Source: Candidatus Methanogranum gryphiswaldense
GTDB lineage: Archaea; Thermoplasmatota; Thermoplasmata; Methanomassiliicoccales; Methanomethylophilaceae
DNA: 64,000 nt
Assembly (NCBI GenBank): GCA_019262145.1
Contig: CP076745.1
Span: 1,051,093-1,115,092 of the forward strand
Direction: 5' to 3'
A program made the translations under genes and the position numbers. Below, piece after piece: positions 34,975 to 44,332 of this stretch (the first letter of the stretch is position 1; each line of letters starts with the position of its first letter). Below the pieces are notes generated by a model. That model was not told where the DNA came from. It was given only the letters and a program-made list of their open reading frames with translations, and made no database searches.

Positions 34975-35904
34975 TCAATTGAACAAAGGCGTCGAAAGAT
35001 ATCTGTCTCCGTTATCAGGAAGTATCACTACTATGGTCTTGCCCTCATTCTCTTTTCTGGATGCAACTTCCAGTGCTGCCCAAAGAGCTGCACCTGATGA
35101 TATCCCAACAAGCACACCTTCTGCACGTGCCACTTCTTTTCCAACAACGAATGCGTCGGTGTCCTTCACCGCGATCACCTCATTGTATATCTTCGTGTCA
35201 AGTACTTCTGGAACAAATCCGGCACCGATACCTTGTATCTTGTGTGGACCTGCGCGACCTTCGGAAAGTACAGGTGAATCTTTTGGCTCCACTGCAATGA
35301 TCTTTAGATCAGGATTCTTTGATCTAAGATATTCTCCAGCACCGGTGATGGTACCGCCAGTACCTACTCCTGCTACCAGAATGTCTACCTTTCCGCCCGT
35401 ATCCTTCCATATCTCAGGACCTGTTGTCTTCCTGTGGGTCTCTGGATTCGCCTGATTGACGAATTGACCTGGAATTATACTATTCGGTATCTCTTTTGCA
35501 AGTTGATTTGCCTTGTCAATGGCCCCTTTCATTCCTTTTGTGCCATCGGTCAACACGATATCCGCACCATATGCGGCTATCATCTGCCTTCTTTCTATAG
35601 ACATTGTTTCTGGCATGGTCAATATGACCTTGTAACCTCTAGCGGCACCAATGGCGGCAAGTCCTATTCCAGTGTTTCCGGAAGTGGGCTCTATCAACGT
35701 TCCACCTTTCTTTATTGCGCCTTGCTTCTCTGCAGCCTCTACCATGGATAGCGCTATCCTATCCTTTACAGACCCAGAAGGATTGAACATCTCTAATTTG
35801 GCTAATATTCTGGCTTTGCTGCCGTGTGCTTTCGCTATGTTACCGAACTCTACCAACGGTGTATTGCCGACGAGTTCTGCTACCCCTGAATATATCTTGC
35901 TCAT
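34975..35904 (-). CDS. cysK: Cysteine synthase (O-acetylserine sulfhydrylase)
   Basis: PLP enzyme making cysteine from O-acetylserine and sulfide. 309 residues, standard length. ELVGNTPLV, PLP lysine in NPSGSVKDR, TSGNTGIGLA substrate loop, GVGTGGTITG phosphate loop, and QGIGAGFVPE near the C-terminus all match CysK. Sulfide supply is abundant in a methanogen. Lies next to iscU and iscS on the same strand. The paralogue at 23735-24646 is the MccA-type enzyme. Confidence 0.95.
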   Translation of the reverse strand: MSKIYSGVAELVGNTPLVEFGNIAKAHGSKARILAKLEMFNPSGSVKDRIALSMVEAAEKQGAIKKGGTLIEPTSGNTGIGLAAIGAARGYKVILTMPETMSIERRQMIAAYGADIVLTDGTKGMKGAIDKANQLAKEIPNSIIPGQFVNQANPETHRKTTGPEIWKDTGGKVDILVAGVGTGGTITGAGEYLRSKNPDLKIIAVEPKDSPVLSEGRAGPHKIQGIGAGFVPEVLDTKIYNEVIAVKDTDAFVVGKEVARAEGVLVGISSGAALWAALEVASRKENEGKTIVVILPDNGDRYLSTPLFN

Positions 35905-35951
35905 TATATCATATCCTAATTTTTTATTACTGTAACTATTATAAATTCAAC

Positions 35952-36401
35952 TTATCTGGAACATGCGATTTCTTCATCATTTATATCAGTCTTTGGTTTC
36001 TTTAGACCCTCGATGACGATACCATTTTTTTCAGCATAGTCCCATAATGCAGCATGCACCGCCTCTTCTGCAAGAAGTGAACAGTGGATCTTTATCTGCG
36101 GAAGTCCTCCCAAAGCTTGCATAACGGCGACATTTGTCAATTCCAGTGCCTCTTGCACCGTTTTACCCTTTATCATCTCTGTCGCCATGCTACTTGTAGC
36201 TACTGCCGCTCCGCAACCAAACGTCTTGAATTTGCAATCCCGGATTATCTGATTCTCATCAATATCCAAGAATATGCGCATTATATCTCCGCACTTCGCG
36301 TTACCGACAGTTCCTACACCGCTTGCATTTGCGATCTCGCCCACATTACGTGGATTTGTAAAATGGTCGATGACCTTCTCGCTATATTCGCCGTCATACA
36401 T
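35952..36401 (-). CDS. iscU: IscU/NifU-like Fe-S scaffold protein
   Basis: About 149 residues. Cluster ligands are seen: KCGDIM (Cys-x-Asp), TFGCGAA and KIHCSLLA, the three Cys and the Asp of the IscU active site, with an LPQIKIHC variant of the LPPVK chaperone motif. A further Cys lies at the end (ACSR). ATG 36401, with GGAGG nine bases ahead, overlaps the iscS stop. Builds Fe-S clusters with sulfur from IscS; many are needed by the radical SAM, HdrD and RamA proteins here. Confidence 0.93.
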   Translation of the reverse strand: MYDGEYSEKVIDHFTNPRNVGEIANASGVGTVGNAKCGDIMRIFLDIDENQIIRDCKFKTFGCGAAVATSSMATEMIKGKTVQEALELTNVAVMQALGGLPQIKIHCSLLAEEAVHAALWDYAEKNGIVIEGLKKPKTDINDEEIACSR

Positions 36402-37608
36402 CTTTAGTAACCTCCTTCTTAACGAAATCATCGTACAAAGGTGATAGTGATCTCAACCTCTCTACCGATGCTTTCAACACATCCACGGCATAATCTACCT
36501 CTTCAAATGTTGTGGTCGAAGAGATGGTTATTCTTATTGAACCGTGGGCCCCCTCATGTGGGAGACCTATCGCAAGCAACACATGTGATGGATCCAAGGA
36601 ACCGGATGCACATGCGGACCCTGTGGAGACACATATCCCCTTTTGGCTCATGGACATCAACACGCTCTCACCTTCAACGAATTGAAAACTTATATTGACA
36701 TTACCGGGCAATCTTTCGGTTCTATGACCATTAAGACTGCTGTATGGTATCTCAGAGAGAATGCGACCTATGACGTGATCCCTAATCTTGACCTCATGAG
36801 CCACCTTCTTGGACATGTCCCTCTCGGCGATCTCTGCCGCCTTTCCCATTCCTACAATGCCTGGAACATTGGATGTCCCTGCACGCTGACCCCATTCCTG
36901 GGCCCCTCCGTGAATCAAAGGTTCCATCCTTATTCCTTTCCTGATATACAGGATGCCTACGCCTTTCGGACCATAGACCTTATGACCACTGGCACTCAAC
37001 AGATCGATGTTCATTTCATTGACATCGATTGGTATTTGACCGAAGGCTTGTACGGCATCTGTGTGAAACAAAATGCCGTGCTTTTTTGCAATGACCCCTA
37101 TTTCTTTTATCGGTTCGATCGTCCCGATTTCATTGTTGGCGAACATGACAGAAATGAGTATCGTTCCAGGACGTATCGCCCTCTCAACATCCTTAGGATC
37201 TACGCGTCCGTATTTATCAACATCCAGATACGTTACTTCAATACCATTTTTTTCGAGGAATTTACATGTATTTATGATTGCATGATGCTCTATCTTTGTC
37301 ACAATGATATGATTTCCTTTTGATTTCTGCGTGTAGGCAATCGACTTTAAGGCCCAGTTGTCGGATTCAGAACCTCCAGATGTAAAAAAGATCTCTTCAT
37401 CTTTTGCATTGATCAAATGAGCTATTGAATGGCGTGCTGCATTGCATGCATCTCTTGCCCTTTTAGCCGCTATATGAAGACTCGAAGGGTTTGCCGATGC
37501 CTCGATGAAGTAGGGAAGCATGGCTTCCAAAACCTCAGGATCGACCGCTGTTGTAGCCGCATTATCCAAGTATACAGGTTTCGCGTTCTGTACGCCGTCT
37601 TGTTTCAT
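36394..37608 (-). CDS. iscS: Cysteine desulfurase (IscS/NifS)
   Basis: PLP enzyme releasing sulfur from cysteine, 404 residues. Starts YLDNAATTAVDPEVL. The PLP lysine is in SASGHKVYGPKG (near residue 210), and the mobile persulfide loop is STGSACASGSLDPSHVL with the catalytic Cys. HHAIINTCKFLE also matches. First gene of iscS-iscU-cysK. Upstream, AATAAGCTTATT (37638-37649) is a 12-bp palindrome that may be a regulator site. Together with IscU it gives this archaeon a bacterial-type ISC pair. Confidence 0.95.
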   Translation of the reverse strand: MKQDGVQNAKPVYLDNAATTAVDPEVLEAMLPYFIEASANPSSLHIAAKRARDACNAARHSIAHLINAKDEEIFFTSGGSESDNWALKSIAYTQKSKGNHIIVTKIEHHAIINTCKFLEKNGIEVTYLDVDKYGRVDPKDVERAIRPGTILISVMFANNEIGTIEPIKEIGVIAKKHGILFHTDAVQAFGQIPIDVNEMNIDLLSASGHKVYGPKGVGILYIRKGIRMEPLIHGGAQEWGQRAGTSNVPGIVGMGKAAEIAERDMSKKVAHEVKIRDHVIGRILSEIPYSSLNGHRTERLPGNVNISFQFVEGESVLMSMSQKGICVSTGSACASGSLDPSHVLLAIGLPHEGAHGSIRITISSTTTFEEVDYAVDVLKASVERLRSLSPLYDDFVKKEVTKDV

Positions 37609-37704
37609 ACAATTCCCATAGAAGTAGTAGGAATTATAATAAGCTTATTGTTATTGCATGTTACAAAAATGAATAAATAAAACAAAAAATAAAAAAATTA
37701 CAAT

Positions 37705-38364
37705 TCAAGAAGCTACATAATGACCATCTGTGATCCTTAAAACTACTTTTGAACGAGCACATAAACGATCTTTATTTTCACTATGAATCGAATATATCAT
37801 GCGAACAGATACATGATTTTTAGAATTTAGAGTGCCGAATCCTTGTTTCGTAACCTTTCTGATCATTATTAAGATCTTAGATGGCCTCGATACATGGGTC
37901 CGACACTCTAATTCATTGTTGCATTTATTTTCAAAGCTGTGACAATCTGTTGGAGGATCAAACATGCAATAACTATCCTTTACAAACATTCCATCCCACA
38001 CATAATTAAGAACAGAGCCGCCTTTACTTTCCATTATAATAACGCTCAATAATATGTCTGGAATATCTGTTAAACAAGATATAAATAATTCTAAATTTGA
38101 GATATTGCCACGCTCTAAAAATAATACCTGAGGCCTTTCGACAGAGCTCTGATACGTGATACCGTGCCATTCCTCTGCGATTTGTTCTTCCATCTCTACT
38201 TTGATCAAAGGAACAAAAAACATATGATGTATAACATCAACGCCACTTTGTATCGCCATTCTTTCAATCGATCCGGAGATCGATATTATCCTGATGGCCC
38301 TGACCTTTGTAGATACTATCCTCATCAATAGCATATTTTGATTTATATTATTAAAATATTGCAT
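37705..38364 (-). CDS. Hypothetical protein
   Basis: Up to 219 residues, not recognised. No clear membrane segments. The middle part alternates hydrophobic strands (VLFLERGNISNLELFISCLTD cut short here) with a Cys-containing loop (CMFDPPTDCH...KCNNELEC). Several internal ATGs make the true start uncertain (38364 or about 38331). Flanks on both sides are AT-rich. It may be a lineage-specific gene. Coding is supported by length and by the lack of a better frame. Confidence 0.45.
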   Translation of the reverse strand: MQYFNNINQNMLLMRIVSTKVRAIRIISISGSIERMAIQSGVDVIHHMFFVPLIKVEMEEQIAEEWHGITYQSSVERPQVLFLERGNISNLELFISCLTDIPDILLSVIIMESKGGSVLNYVWDGMFVKDSYCMFDPPTDCHSFENKCNNELECRTHVSRPSKILIMIRKVTKQGFGTLNSKNHVSVRMIYSIHSENKDRLCARSKVVLRITDGHYVAS

Positions 38365-38547
38365 AGATGTTAATAATATTAAACTATATTAAATGAAATA
38401 ATTATTAATCATTATTAAATTTCAAACAAAATGATCAATTAGTTAACAATAAAAAAATACGGAATGCTGCCCGATATGCGAGAAAATATTGTAACCTGAT
38501 GTAAAAAAAACAATTATACATGAATATCGTAAATGAAATTTAGATAT

Positions 38548-39249
38548 TCATTGAAGTTCTTCTGGTGTCTTCACATTCCTGATCATCGAGATATCTTTAT
38601 GACCTAGCCAATCGTAAAATCCGCTATCCTTCAAAAATTTAGTAAAGAAACGAACGATAAATCCGATAGATACCGCGGCAAATATTGTTCCTTCACGAAT
38701 GCCGTTCAAAGCACCGAAGAAAAAGAACGAAGCAACGATCGCTATTGATATCATGGTGATATCGAACAACACCTTGACCTTTCCAAACTCTACCCCTGTC
38801 CTTATTGACACGAAACTTACCAGATACTCACCAGGCATCATCGTTACATTCGCGGCAAGCTCCAAACTTATTCCAAAAGAAAGAACAACGGCTGCCAATA
38901 TGACCATACCCCATTGTACGATGTAATTTGTCAACACGATCCAATCAACAATATACGAAAAAACATCACATAATGCACTGAACATTACGACCATGACTAT
39001 CTGAAAAAGATATATGGGCTTATACAAACGACCCATCATTAAGATCCCAAACGCCACCATTATAAGATTGATGATGAACATTGTCAATCCGATGCTCATA
39101 TGAATGCCAAGACTGAGAACATAAGGTATGGATGATATCGGGGATGTTCCCAGAACCGCCTTGGTGGACAGGATTACACCCAATGCCATGATAGTGACCG
39201 CTAAAAAGAAAACAACTGTTTTCCTTAAAGGACGGCTGCCTACATTCAT
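38548..39249 (-). CDS. YczE/YitT-like membrane protein
   Basis: 233 residues, five or six hydrophobic segments. Reads like the YczE/YyaS group (LGVILSTKAVLGTSPISSIPYV at the start cut short; a second half with LAANVTMMPGEYLV). The function of these proteins is unknown; some are linked to export or lipid-related roles. Start ATG 39249, near the divergent gene at 39300, leaving about 50 bp for both promoters. Confidence 0.7.
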   Translation of the reverse strand: MNVGSRPLRKTVVFFLAVTIMALGVILSTKAVLGTSPISSIPYVLSLGIHMSIGLTMFIINLIMVAFGILMMGRLYKPIYLFQIVMVVMFSALCDVFSYIVDWIVLTNYIVQWGMVILAAVVLSFGISLELAANVTMMPGEYLVSFVSIRTGVEFGKVKVLFDITMISIAIVASFFFFGALNGIREGTIFAAVSIGFIVRFFTKFLKDSGFYDWLGHKDISMIRNVKTPEELQ

Positions 39250-39299
39250 GTCATTGCGATATGCTCCGTATATTTACACCTTCACCAATTACCAGACCA

Positions 39300-40265
39300 A
39301 TGAATGATGGAACATACATACTTCTCAGCAGCATTGATCCTTCGGCTGAAGCGATCCATATGGGTGAGATGACAATATGTTCTGTTGATGATACTAATGA
39401 TATATTCACTCTTTTCGATTCACAGTTCATAGACGATGATGATAGAAAACTCTACAAAAAGAATGAAAAATTCACATTTCTATATTCTAAGAACACTTCA
39501 AAGGATATTTCTGAGACAATAATTGCTATAGATGCATTAAGACTTTTCAAATTGTCATCTCTAGGTGCAGGTCTGACCATGATCGTAGATGGGGGCTCGC
39601 ACACTTATTGTCGCAGATGCATGGAAACATTTAATGAAGAATCAATGAAATTTCCTAGATTCTCACTCAATGATCATGAAAGATGTGAACTTTCCTCATT
39701 CTTTACAAAATTCTCTGAACAATACAATAACCCGGAATGGGATGGCTTCTTACCTGAATTACTTGACTTCTACAGAGAAGCTTACAGGATAGAGAACCCT
39801 CAGACCGCATTCATGAATCTTATGGTGGCGATGGAGATGTATCGTAAATGGATGGACGAATACATAGACAAATCCTCCAACACCAAAGATACTCAAATCA
39901 TAGAAATTGAGACAAGAGGAAGAAATGGAAGGCCATCTGGGACCAAAAAGATAGCAGTTTTCTCATCAAGACTATTGTCGGAACATGATCCAGATATGTA
40001 CCGGGACATGAAACGTCTGATATCTCAATTATATTATCAACGCAATAATTTTATCCATGGCGGAGTCCAGATAGAGGACATCTGCCATCGCATGATGTTC
40101 AACGTTGTCAGATGCGTGTTGGGAAAGATCTCTGTATGCAATTGCACCAAAGATGTGCTTTTCAAGGCCATAATGGAAAATAACGTTTCTAAAGTAGTAA
40201 AAGACTCCCACTTCTGCATATCAAAAAATGAGATCGATGCGTTCATAATGAGTTTCGATCGTTAA
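39300..40265 (+). CDS. Protein with a C-terminal HEPN-like RNase motif
   Basis: About 321 residues, family not recognised. An N-terminal mixed region with a CRRC pair (HTYCRRCMETF, near residue 106) precedes a helical C-terminal half. There LYYQRNNFIHGG carries the Rx4H signature (R248, H253) of HEPN ribonucleases, after a helix LMVAMEMYRKWMDEYI. HEPN proteins act in toxin-antitoxin, phage defence or rRNA processing. No obvious antitoxin (MNT type) is adjacent. ATG 39300 is chosen over 39261, because it leaves a workable divergent promoter space. A defence role is inference. Confidence 0.5.
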   Translation: MNDGTYILLSSIDPSAEAIHMGEMTICSVDDTNDIFTLFDSQFIDDDDRKLYKKNEKFTFLYSKNTSKDISETIIAIDALRLFKLSSLGAGLTMIVDGGSHTYCRRCMETFNEESMKFPRFSLNDHERCELSSFFTKFSEQYNNPEWDGFLPELLDFYREAYRIENPQTAFMNLMVAMEMYRKWMDEYIDKSSNTKDTQIIEIETRGRNGRPSGTKKIAVFSSRLLSEHDPDMYRDMKRLISQLYYQRNNFIHGGVQIEDICHRMMFNVVRCVLGKISVCNCTKDVLFKAIMENNVSKVVKDSHFCISKNEIDAFIMSFDR

Positions 40266-40342
40266 ACAGAATAGGCAAAATAAGATCAAACTCGCTGAAT
40301 GTACTCAAAAACAATGGGGAAATATTGAAAAAGATTTTAAAT

Positions 40343-40356
40343 GGGGGCTGGCCCCC
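40343..40356 (-). terminator. thrS terminator
   Basis: GC hairpin GGGGGC-TG-GCCCCC, 9 bp after the thrS stop on the minus strand, followed there by ATTTAAAATCTTTTTC. The GC block followed by a T-rich run is typical. Confidence 0.65.
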
Positions 40357-40364
40357 GTTGAGTT

Positions 40365-42122
40365 TCAGCTAATCCTTTCGGAATCCTCTTTCTTGACCTG
40401 AACGATGAAATCATCAGTCAGCATGCTTCCCAGATCGCCTTTGTCTCTGCTCCTGACTGACACAGAATTTCCATTTTCGGTCTCTTTCTCCCCGATGATG
40501 AGCATGTATGGTGCCTTCTCGAGTTGAGCCTCACGGATCTTGTATCCGATCTTTTCCTCTCTGTTGTCGAGCTCTACCCTTATGCCAGCGACTTTGCATT
40601 TATCCGCTATCTGCTTTGCATAATCATAAGATTTCTCGGAAACCGAAAGGACCTTGACCTGAACCGGAGCTAACCATGTAGGGAACCTTCCTGCATAATG
40701 TTCTATCAAAATGCCTATGAATCTCTCAATGGACCCATATATCACTCTGTGGACCATTATCGGCCTGTGCTTCTCGCCATCGGCACCGGTGTATGACATT
40801 TCAAATCTCTGCGGCATCTGGAAGTCCAGCTGTATCGTACCGCATTGCCAGGTCCTTCCGATCGTATCCTCCAGATGGAAATCGATCTTAGGTCCATAGA
40901 ATGCACCGTCGCCTTCATTGACAGTATATTTCAGATTGGATGCCTCGAGAGCATGTATGAGACCATTTGTAGCGTTCTCCCAGTCCTCATCACTTCCCAT
41001 GCTGTTCTCAGGCCTTGTGGAAAGCTCGACATGGTATTTGAACCCGAATTTGGAATAAACCTCGTCCACAAGCCTTACCACACCTTTGATCTCATCTATG
41101 ATCTGATCTTGCATCATGAAGATGTGCGCATCATCCTGAGTAAAGCATCTGACCCTAAACAATCCGTGGAGTGTTCCTGACCTCTCGTGCCTGTGGACCA
41201 ATCCGAACTCCCCCATCCTGATGGGCAACTCCCTGTATGAGTGGGGCTCGTTCTTGTAAACCAATATGCAACCAGGACAATTCATCGGCTTCACACAGAA
41301 CTCCTGATCATCGATGAGCGTCGTGTACATGTTGTCCTTGTAATGGTCCCAGTGACCTGAGGTCTCCCAAAGCTCCTTGCTGAGCATCATGGGGGTGCAT
41401 ATCTCCTTGTACCCTTCCCTTGTGTGAAGTTCTCTCCAATAGCTCATCAAGGTGTTCTTCAGGATCGTTCCTTTAGGAAGGAAGAATGGAAATCCAGGAC
41501 CTTCATCCATCAATGCAAAGATCCCCAATTCCTTTCCGAGTTTACGGTGGTCCCTCTTCTTTGCCTCTTCAAGCATGTTGAGGTATGCTTCCAATTTATC
41601 CTTACTTTCAAATGCCGTACCATATATCCTGGACAGCATCTTGTTCTTCTCGCTTCCACGCCAATATGCGCCTGCGAGTGTCGTAAGTTTGAATGCCTTG
41701 ACCCCTTTTGTGTACAAAAGATGAGGGCCAGCACAGAGATCGACGAACTCTCCCTGTTTGTAGAATGTTATCCTAGCATCCTCTGGAAGGTCCCTTACAA
41801 GCTCCACCTTGTAGATCTCTCCCTTGTCTGCCAGATATTTCAATGCTTCTTCTCTGGGAAGGGGATATGTCTCGATCTTCAAATTCTCTTTGATGATCTT
41901 CTTCATCTCTTCCTCTACTGCATCCAGATCCTCCTGTGAGAATCCTCCGTTTTTATCAAAATCGTAGTAAAAACCGTCATCGATGGCGGGTCCGATGGCC
42001 AACTTAGTCTCGGGGTAGAGCCTTTTTACTGCCTGTGCTAGGACATGCGCAGTAGTGTGCCTGAGAACCTTAAGTTCATCTTCACATTCCTCTACTCTGC
42101 CATCGTTGTATAATGCCTTCAT
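40365..42122 (-). CDS. thrS: Threonyl-tRNA synthetase, bacterial type without TGS domain
   Basis: About 585 residues. N-terminal editing domain of bacterial ThrRS: HTTAHVLAQAV (HxxxH, near residue 22) and DLCAGPHL. Class II catalytic core zinc ligands Cys in KPMNCPGC, His in DDAHIF, His in IMVHRVIYGS. The C-terminal anticodon-binding domain is PVQVKVLSVSEKSYDYA, then VELDNREEKIGYKIREAQ. The extreme N-terminal TGS domain (about 60 residues) is missing. Archaeal ThrRS normally has an unrelated editing domain, so this is probably a gene acquired from bacteria. ATG 42122 with GAGGT upstream. Single gene with terminator. Confidence 0.93.
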   Translation of the reverse strand: MKALYNDGRVEECEDELKVLRHTTAHVLAQAVKRLYPETKLAIGPAIDDGFYYDFDKNGGFSQEDLDAVEEEMKKIIKENLKIETYPLPREEALKYLADKGEIYKVELVRDLPEDARITFYKQGEFVDLCAGPHLLYTKGVKAFKLTTLAGAYWRGSEKNKMLSRIYGTAFESKDKLEAYLNMLEEAKKRDHRKLGKELGIFALMDEGPGFPFFLPKGTILKNTLMSYWRELHTREGYKEICTPMMLSKELWETSGHWDHYKDNMYTTLIDDQEFCVKPMNCPGCILVYKNEPHSYRELPIRMGEFGLVHRHERSGTLHGLFRVRCFTQDDAHIFMMQDQIIDEIKGVVRLVDEVYSKFGFKYHVELSTRPENSMGSDEDWENATNGLIHALEASNLKYTVNEGDGAFYGPKIDFHLEDTIGRTWQCGTIQLDFQMPQRFEMSYTGADGEKHRPIMVHRVIYGSIERFIGILIEHYAGRFPTWLAPVQVKVLSVSEKSYDYAKQIADKCKVAGIRVELDNREEKIGYKIREAQLEKAPYMLIIGEKETENGNSVSVRSRDKGDLGSMLTDDFIVQVKKEDSERIS

Positions 42123-42202
42123 TCGATTACCTCTTACTCTAAGTAAGCACACACTCGATTACTGTTATTTTATAAATAACTTGCAACGGCCAAAGGAAGA
42201 AC

Positions 42203-43177
42203 TCAGATCTTCAACTTGATGTTATGATATTTCAAGGTAGAATTATCTCCAGCGGCCATAGCGATAAGTTCTACGATGTGGAGCACGGGGATGCCATTAG
42301 AAACCAAATCATATCTGGAAAAACACATTGGACATGCAACAATGACAACATCTGCACCTTCCATCTCCTTTTGTCTCTCCTTCATCAATCCTTCTGAGAC
42401 CACTGGGATGGACTTCCCACAGCATCCGAACTTATTTTCGATATATTCGACGCCCGTTGCCTTTACGATCTTGACAAGATCGTCATATATTGTATCGTAA
42501 TGGCATCCTGGTTCGATCGCTACCTTCAATGTTGTACTTTTCAAAACTTGTATCTTATCCGCATGTTTGACCATTAGATTCACAAAATTTATGGCATATA
42601 CACCGGACCGATTCAATTCTGCGTCACATCCAGGACATATTGTTATTATGTTCTTGCCTGCCGAGGAATTGCCGATCTCATGCTTGTATGCATCCCTCTC
42701 TTTCTCAGTGAGCTGTCTGAAAGGAATTGGATATGTACAACATGAATTCTTAGGCAACTCCTGACATCCTTCCCCTACCGAGTTCAAAGCCAATGTGGCC
42801 GCATAGATCAAAAAAGGCGCCTTACTTTCAACGGTGCAACCTGACATCAAATAGTTGTTCCCTTCCCATTGTGGTTTAAGCTCAGAACGTGAAACATCTG
42901 ATTGCGGCAACACAAACCCTGTCCTAAGAAAAATATCAGGAACCTTCGAACCAAGTGCCTTTGACCTCATAAAATGCATCACGTAAGTAGGGTCCGTGAA
43001 ATCACATGATCTGGAACATTCGCCACAGCCAATGCATTTTACAACATTGCCATCCTCTCCTGACATTACGGCCATGGGATCGCATCCACCATAGCGTAAT
43101 GATGGACAATTATCTTGACACAAGCCACATTTTATGCACTTTGTCATTAGATCTGAGATCTCAATTGGAACTTCCAT
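42203..43177 (-). CDS. hdrD: HdrD-like heterodisulfide reductase subunit
   Basis: About 324 residues. The N-terminal ferredoxin domain has two 4Fe-4S motifs (CIKCGLCQDNCP and CIGCGECSRSC). Two CCG domains follow, each with Cys...CysCys...CysxxCys: GCTV / CCTYP / CPGC, then PGCHYD / FGCCGKS / CPMC. These bind the unusual clusters that reduce CoM-S-S-CoB. In this order, HdrD-type proteins are thought to take electrons from an Fpo-like complex. It is shorter than typical HdrD (about 400). ATG 43177. A small zinc-ribbon membrane protein lies just upstream. Confidence 0.85.
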   Translation of the reverse strand: MEVPIEISDLMTKCIKCGLCQDNCPSLRYGGCDPMAVMSGEDGNVVKCIGCGECSRSCDFTDPTYVMHFMRSKALGSKVPDIFLRTGFVLPQSDVSRSELKPQWEGNNYLMSGCTVESKAPFLIYAATLALNSVGEGCQELPKNSCCTYPIPFRQLTEKERDAYKHEIGNSSAGKNIITICPGCDAELNRSGVYAINFVNLMVKHADKIQVLKSTTLKVAIEPGCHYDTIYDDLVKIVKATGVEYIENKFGCCGKSIPVVSEGLMKERQKEMEGADVVIVACPMCFSRYDLVSNGIPVLHIVELIAMAAGDNSTLKYHNIKLKI

Positions 43178-43208
43178 AGACGTCAATGGCCTTCTAGATT
43201 ATTTACAC

Positions 43209-43409
43209 TCATCTCAAAAGTGCGAAATATATCAGACCCAAAATTATAACGACCAGAGCAACTCCCAGAGATACCATCTTGCCTTTGATCGCGCCCATCC
43301 GTACGACAGAGTTCGTCGGGACCTTTGAACCTCCCGATGCACCGCACTTGGGACAAAAACGCTCATCATCCGACATGAGAGTGCCGCACTTTTTGCAGAA
43401 TTTTGCCAT
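43209..43409 (-). CDS. Zinc-ribbon plus single membrane-helix protein
   Basis: 66 residues. N-terminal zinc ribbon FCKKCGTLM...FCPKCGASGG (two CxxC pairs), a short basic linker, then one hydrophobic segment (residues about 45-64). Such small 'zinc-ribbon domain' proteins are common in archaea, function unknown. 31 bp upstream of hdrD on the same strand; a role as membrane anchor for HdrD is imaginable but unsupported. Confidence 0.65.
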   Translation of the reverse strand: MAKFCKKCGTLMSDDERFCPKCGASGGSKVPTNSVVRMGAIKGKMVSLGVALVVIILGLIYFALLR

Positions 43410-43552
43410 ATGACAATAATATGTAACGAGATATATAAATTAAAAGCTAAAAACATAAATTTTTCAATTTATACTGGTGTTAAATATGATTCTGGCCAGA
43501 TACTCTAATCAGAGATAAATATTATATAATGATAAATAAAGTACACAACCCG

Positions 43553-44332
43553 ATGCACAAGGTATTCGCGATAAACGGAAGTCCAAGAAGGAACAAGAAC
43601 ACGGCCTCTATGCTTGACAGTTTCTTAAATGGGGTCAATGACATGGGAGACTTCGAAACCGAAAGGATCGACCTATTCGACTATAACATACGCGGATGCA
43701 CAAGTTGCTTTGCCTGTAAGAGAAAAGACCCCGACACATATGGCAAATGTGCATTGAATGATGATGTCAGCGAAATAATTGAAAGGACCTGCAACGCAGA
43801 TGGTCTCGTTTTCGGTTCTCCGATATATTTCAGCAATATAACAGGACAAATGCTTTGCTTTTTGGAACGATTGTTATACCCGCAACTCAGTTATGAACAG
43901 GATTACAAGATACTTACCAACAAAAAAATGCCAACAGCGTTCATATACACCATGAACGCCACTGAAGAAGATTCAATAAAATACAACTACCCGCTCGCAT
44001 GGGAAACCATGGAAAATTACATTGACATCGTATTCTCCAAACCAGAACGCATATGCGCTTATTACACATATCAATTCGACAATTACGGAAGATACCATAC
44101 CGGCGTATTCGATGAATCTGATAAGGCCAAATACAGAGATACACAATTCCCAGAAGATCTAAAGAAAGCATATTATTCCGGGGCCAAAATGGCAGAGAAG
44201 ATCAAACTTGGCCCCGATTTCAATGATAAAGATAGATCAAGATTCAACCAGAAGGGTCAGCCTTCAGATCCTCAAGCGAATAATAACTCGCTTTTAGGTT
44301 CTTGGCGAATTTTTGGGCGTTGTGGGTCATAG
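43553..44332 (+). CDS. NADPH-dependent FMN reductase-like flavoprotein
   Basis: About 259 residues. Flavodoxin-like fold: FAINGSPRRNKNTASML binds the FMN phosphate, and a Cys block GCTSCFACKRKDPDTYGKC suggests an Fe-S cluster as in iron-sulfur flavoproteins. GSPIYFSNITGQMLCFLERL closes the FMN site. ATG 43553 is favoured, because the TATA-like ATATTATATAATG overlaps the earlier ATG at 43529. It ends in TAG, one of only two genes in the window that do. Its last 89 bases overlap the convergent chelatase gene, so the C-terminal end may be altered. Confidence 0.75.
   Translation: MHKVFAINGSPRRNKNTASMLDSFLNGVNDMGDFETERIDLFDYNIRGCTSCFACKRKDPDTYGKCALNDDVSEIIERTCNADGLVFGSPIYFSNITGQMLCFLERLLYPQLSYEQDYKILTNKKMPTAFIYTMNATEEDSIKYNYPLAWETMENYIDIVFSKPERICAYYTYQFDNYGRYHTGVFDESDKAKYRDTQFPEDLKKAYYSGAKMAEKIKLGPDFNDKDRSRFNQKGQPSDPQANNNSLLGSWRIFGRCGS

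Noticed and set aside
36643-37323. Plus-strand frame of 226 codons opposite iscS
   Set aside because: Antisense shadow; Cys/His-rich low-complexity translation and no ribosome-binding site, while iscS is complete on the minus strand.
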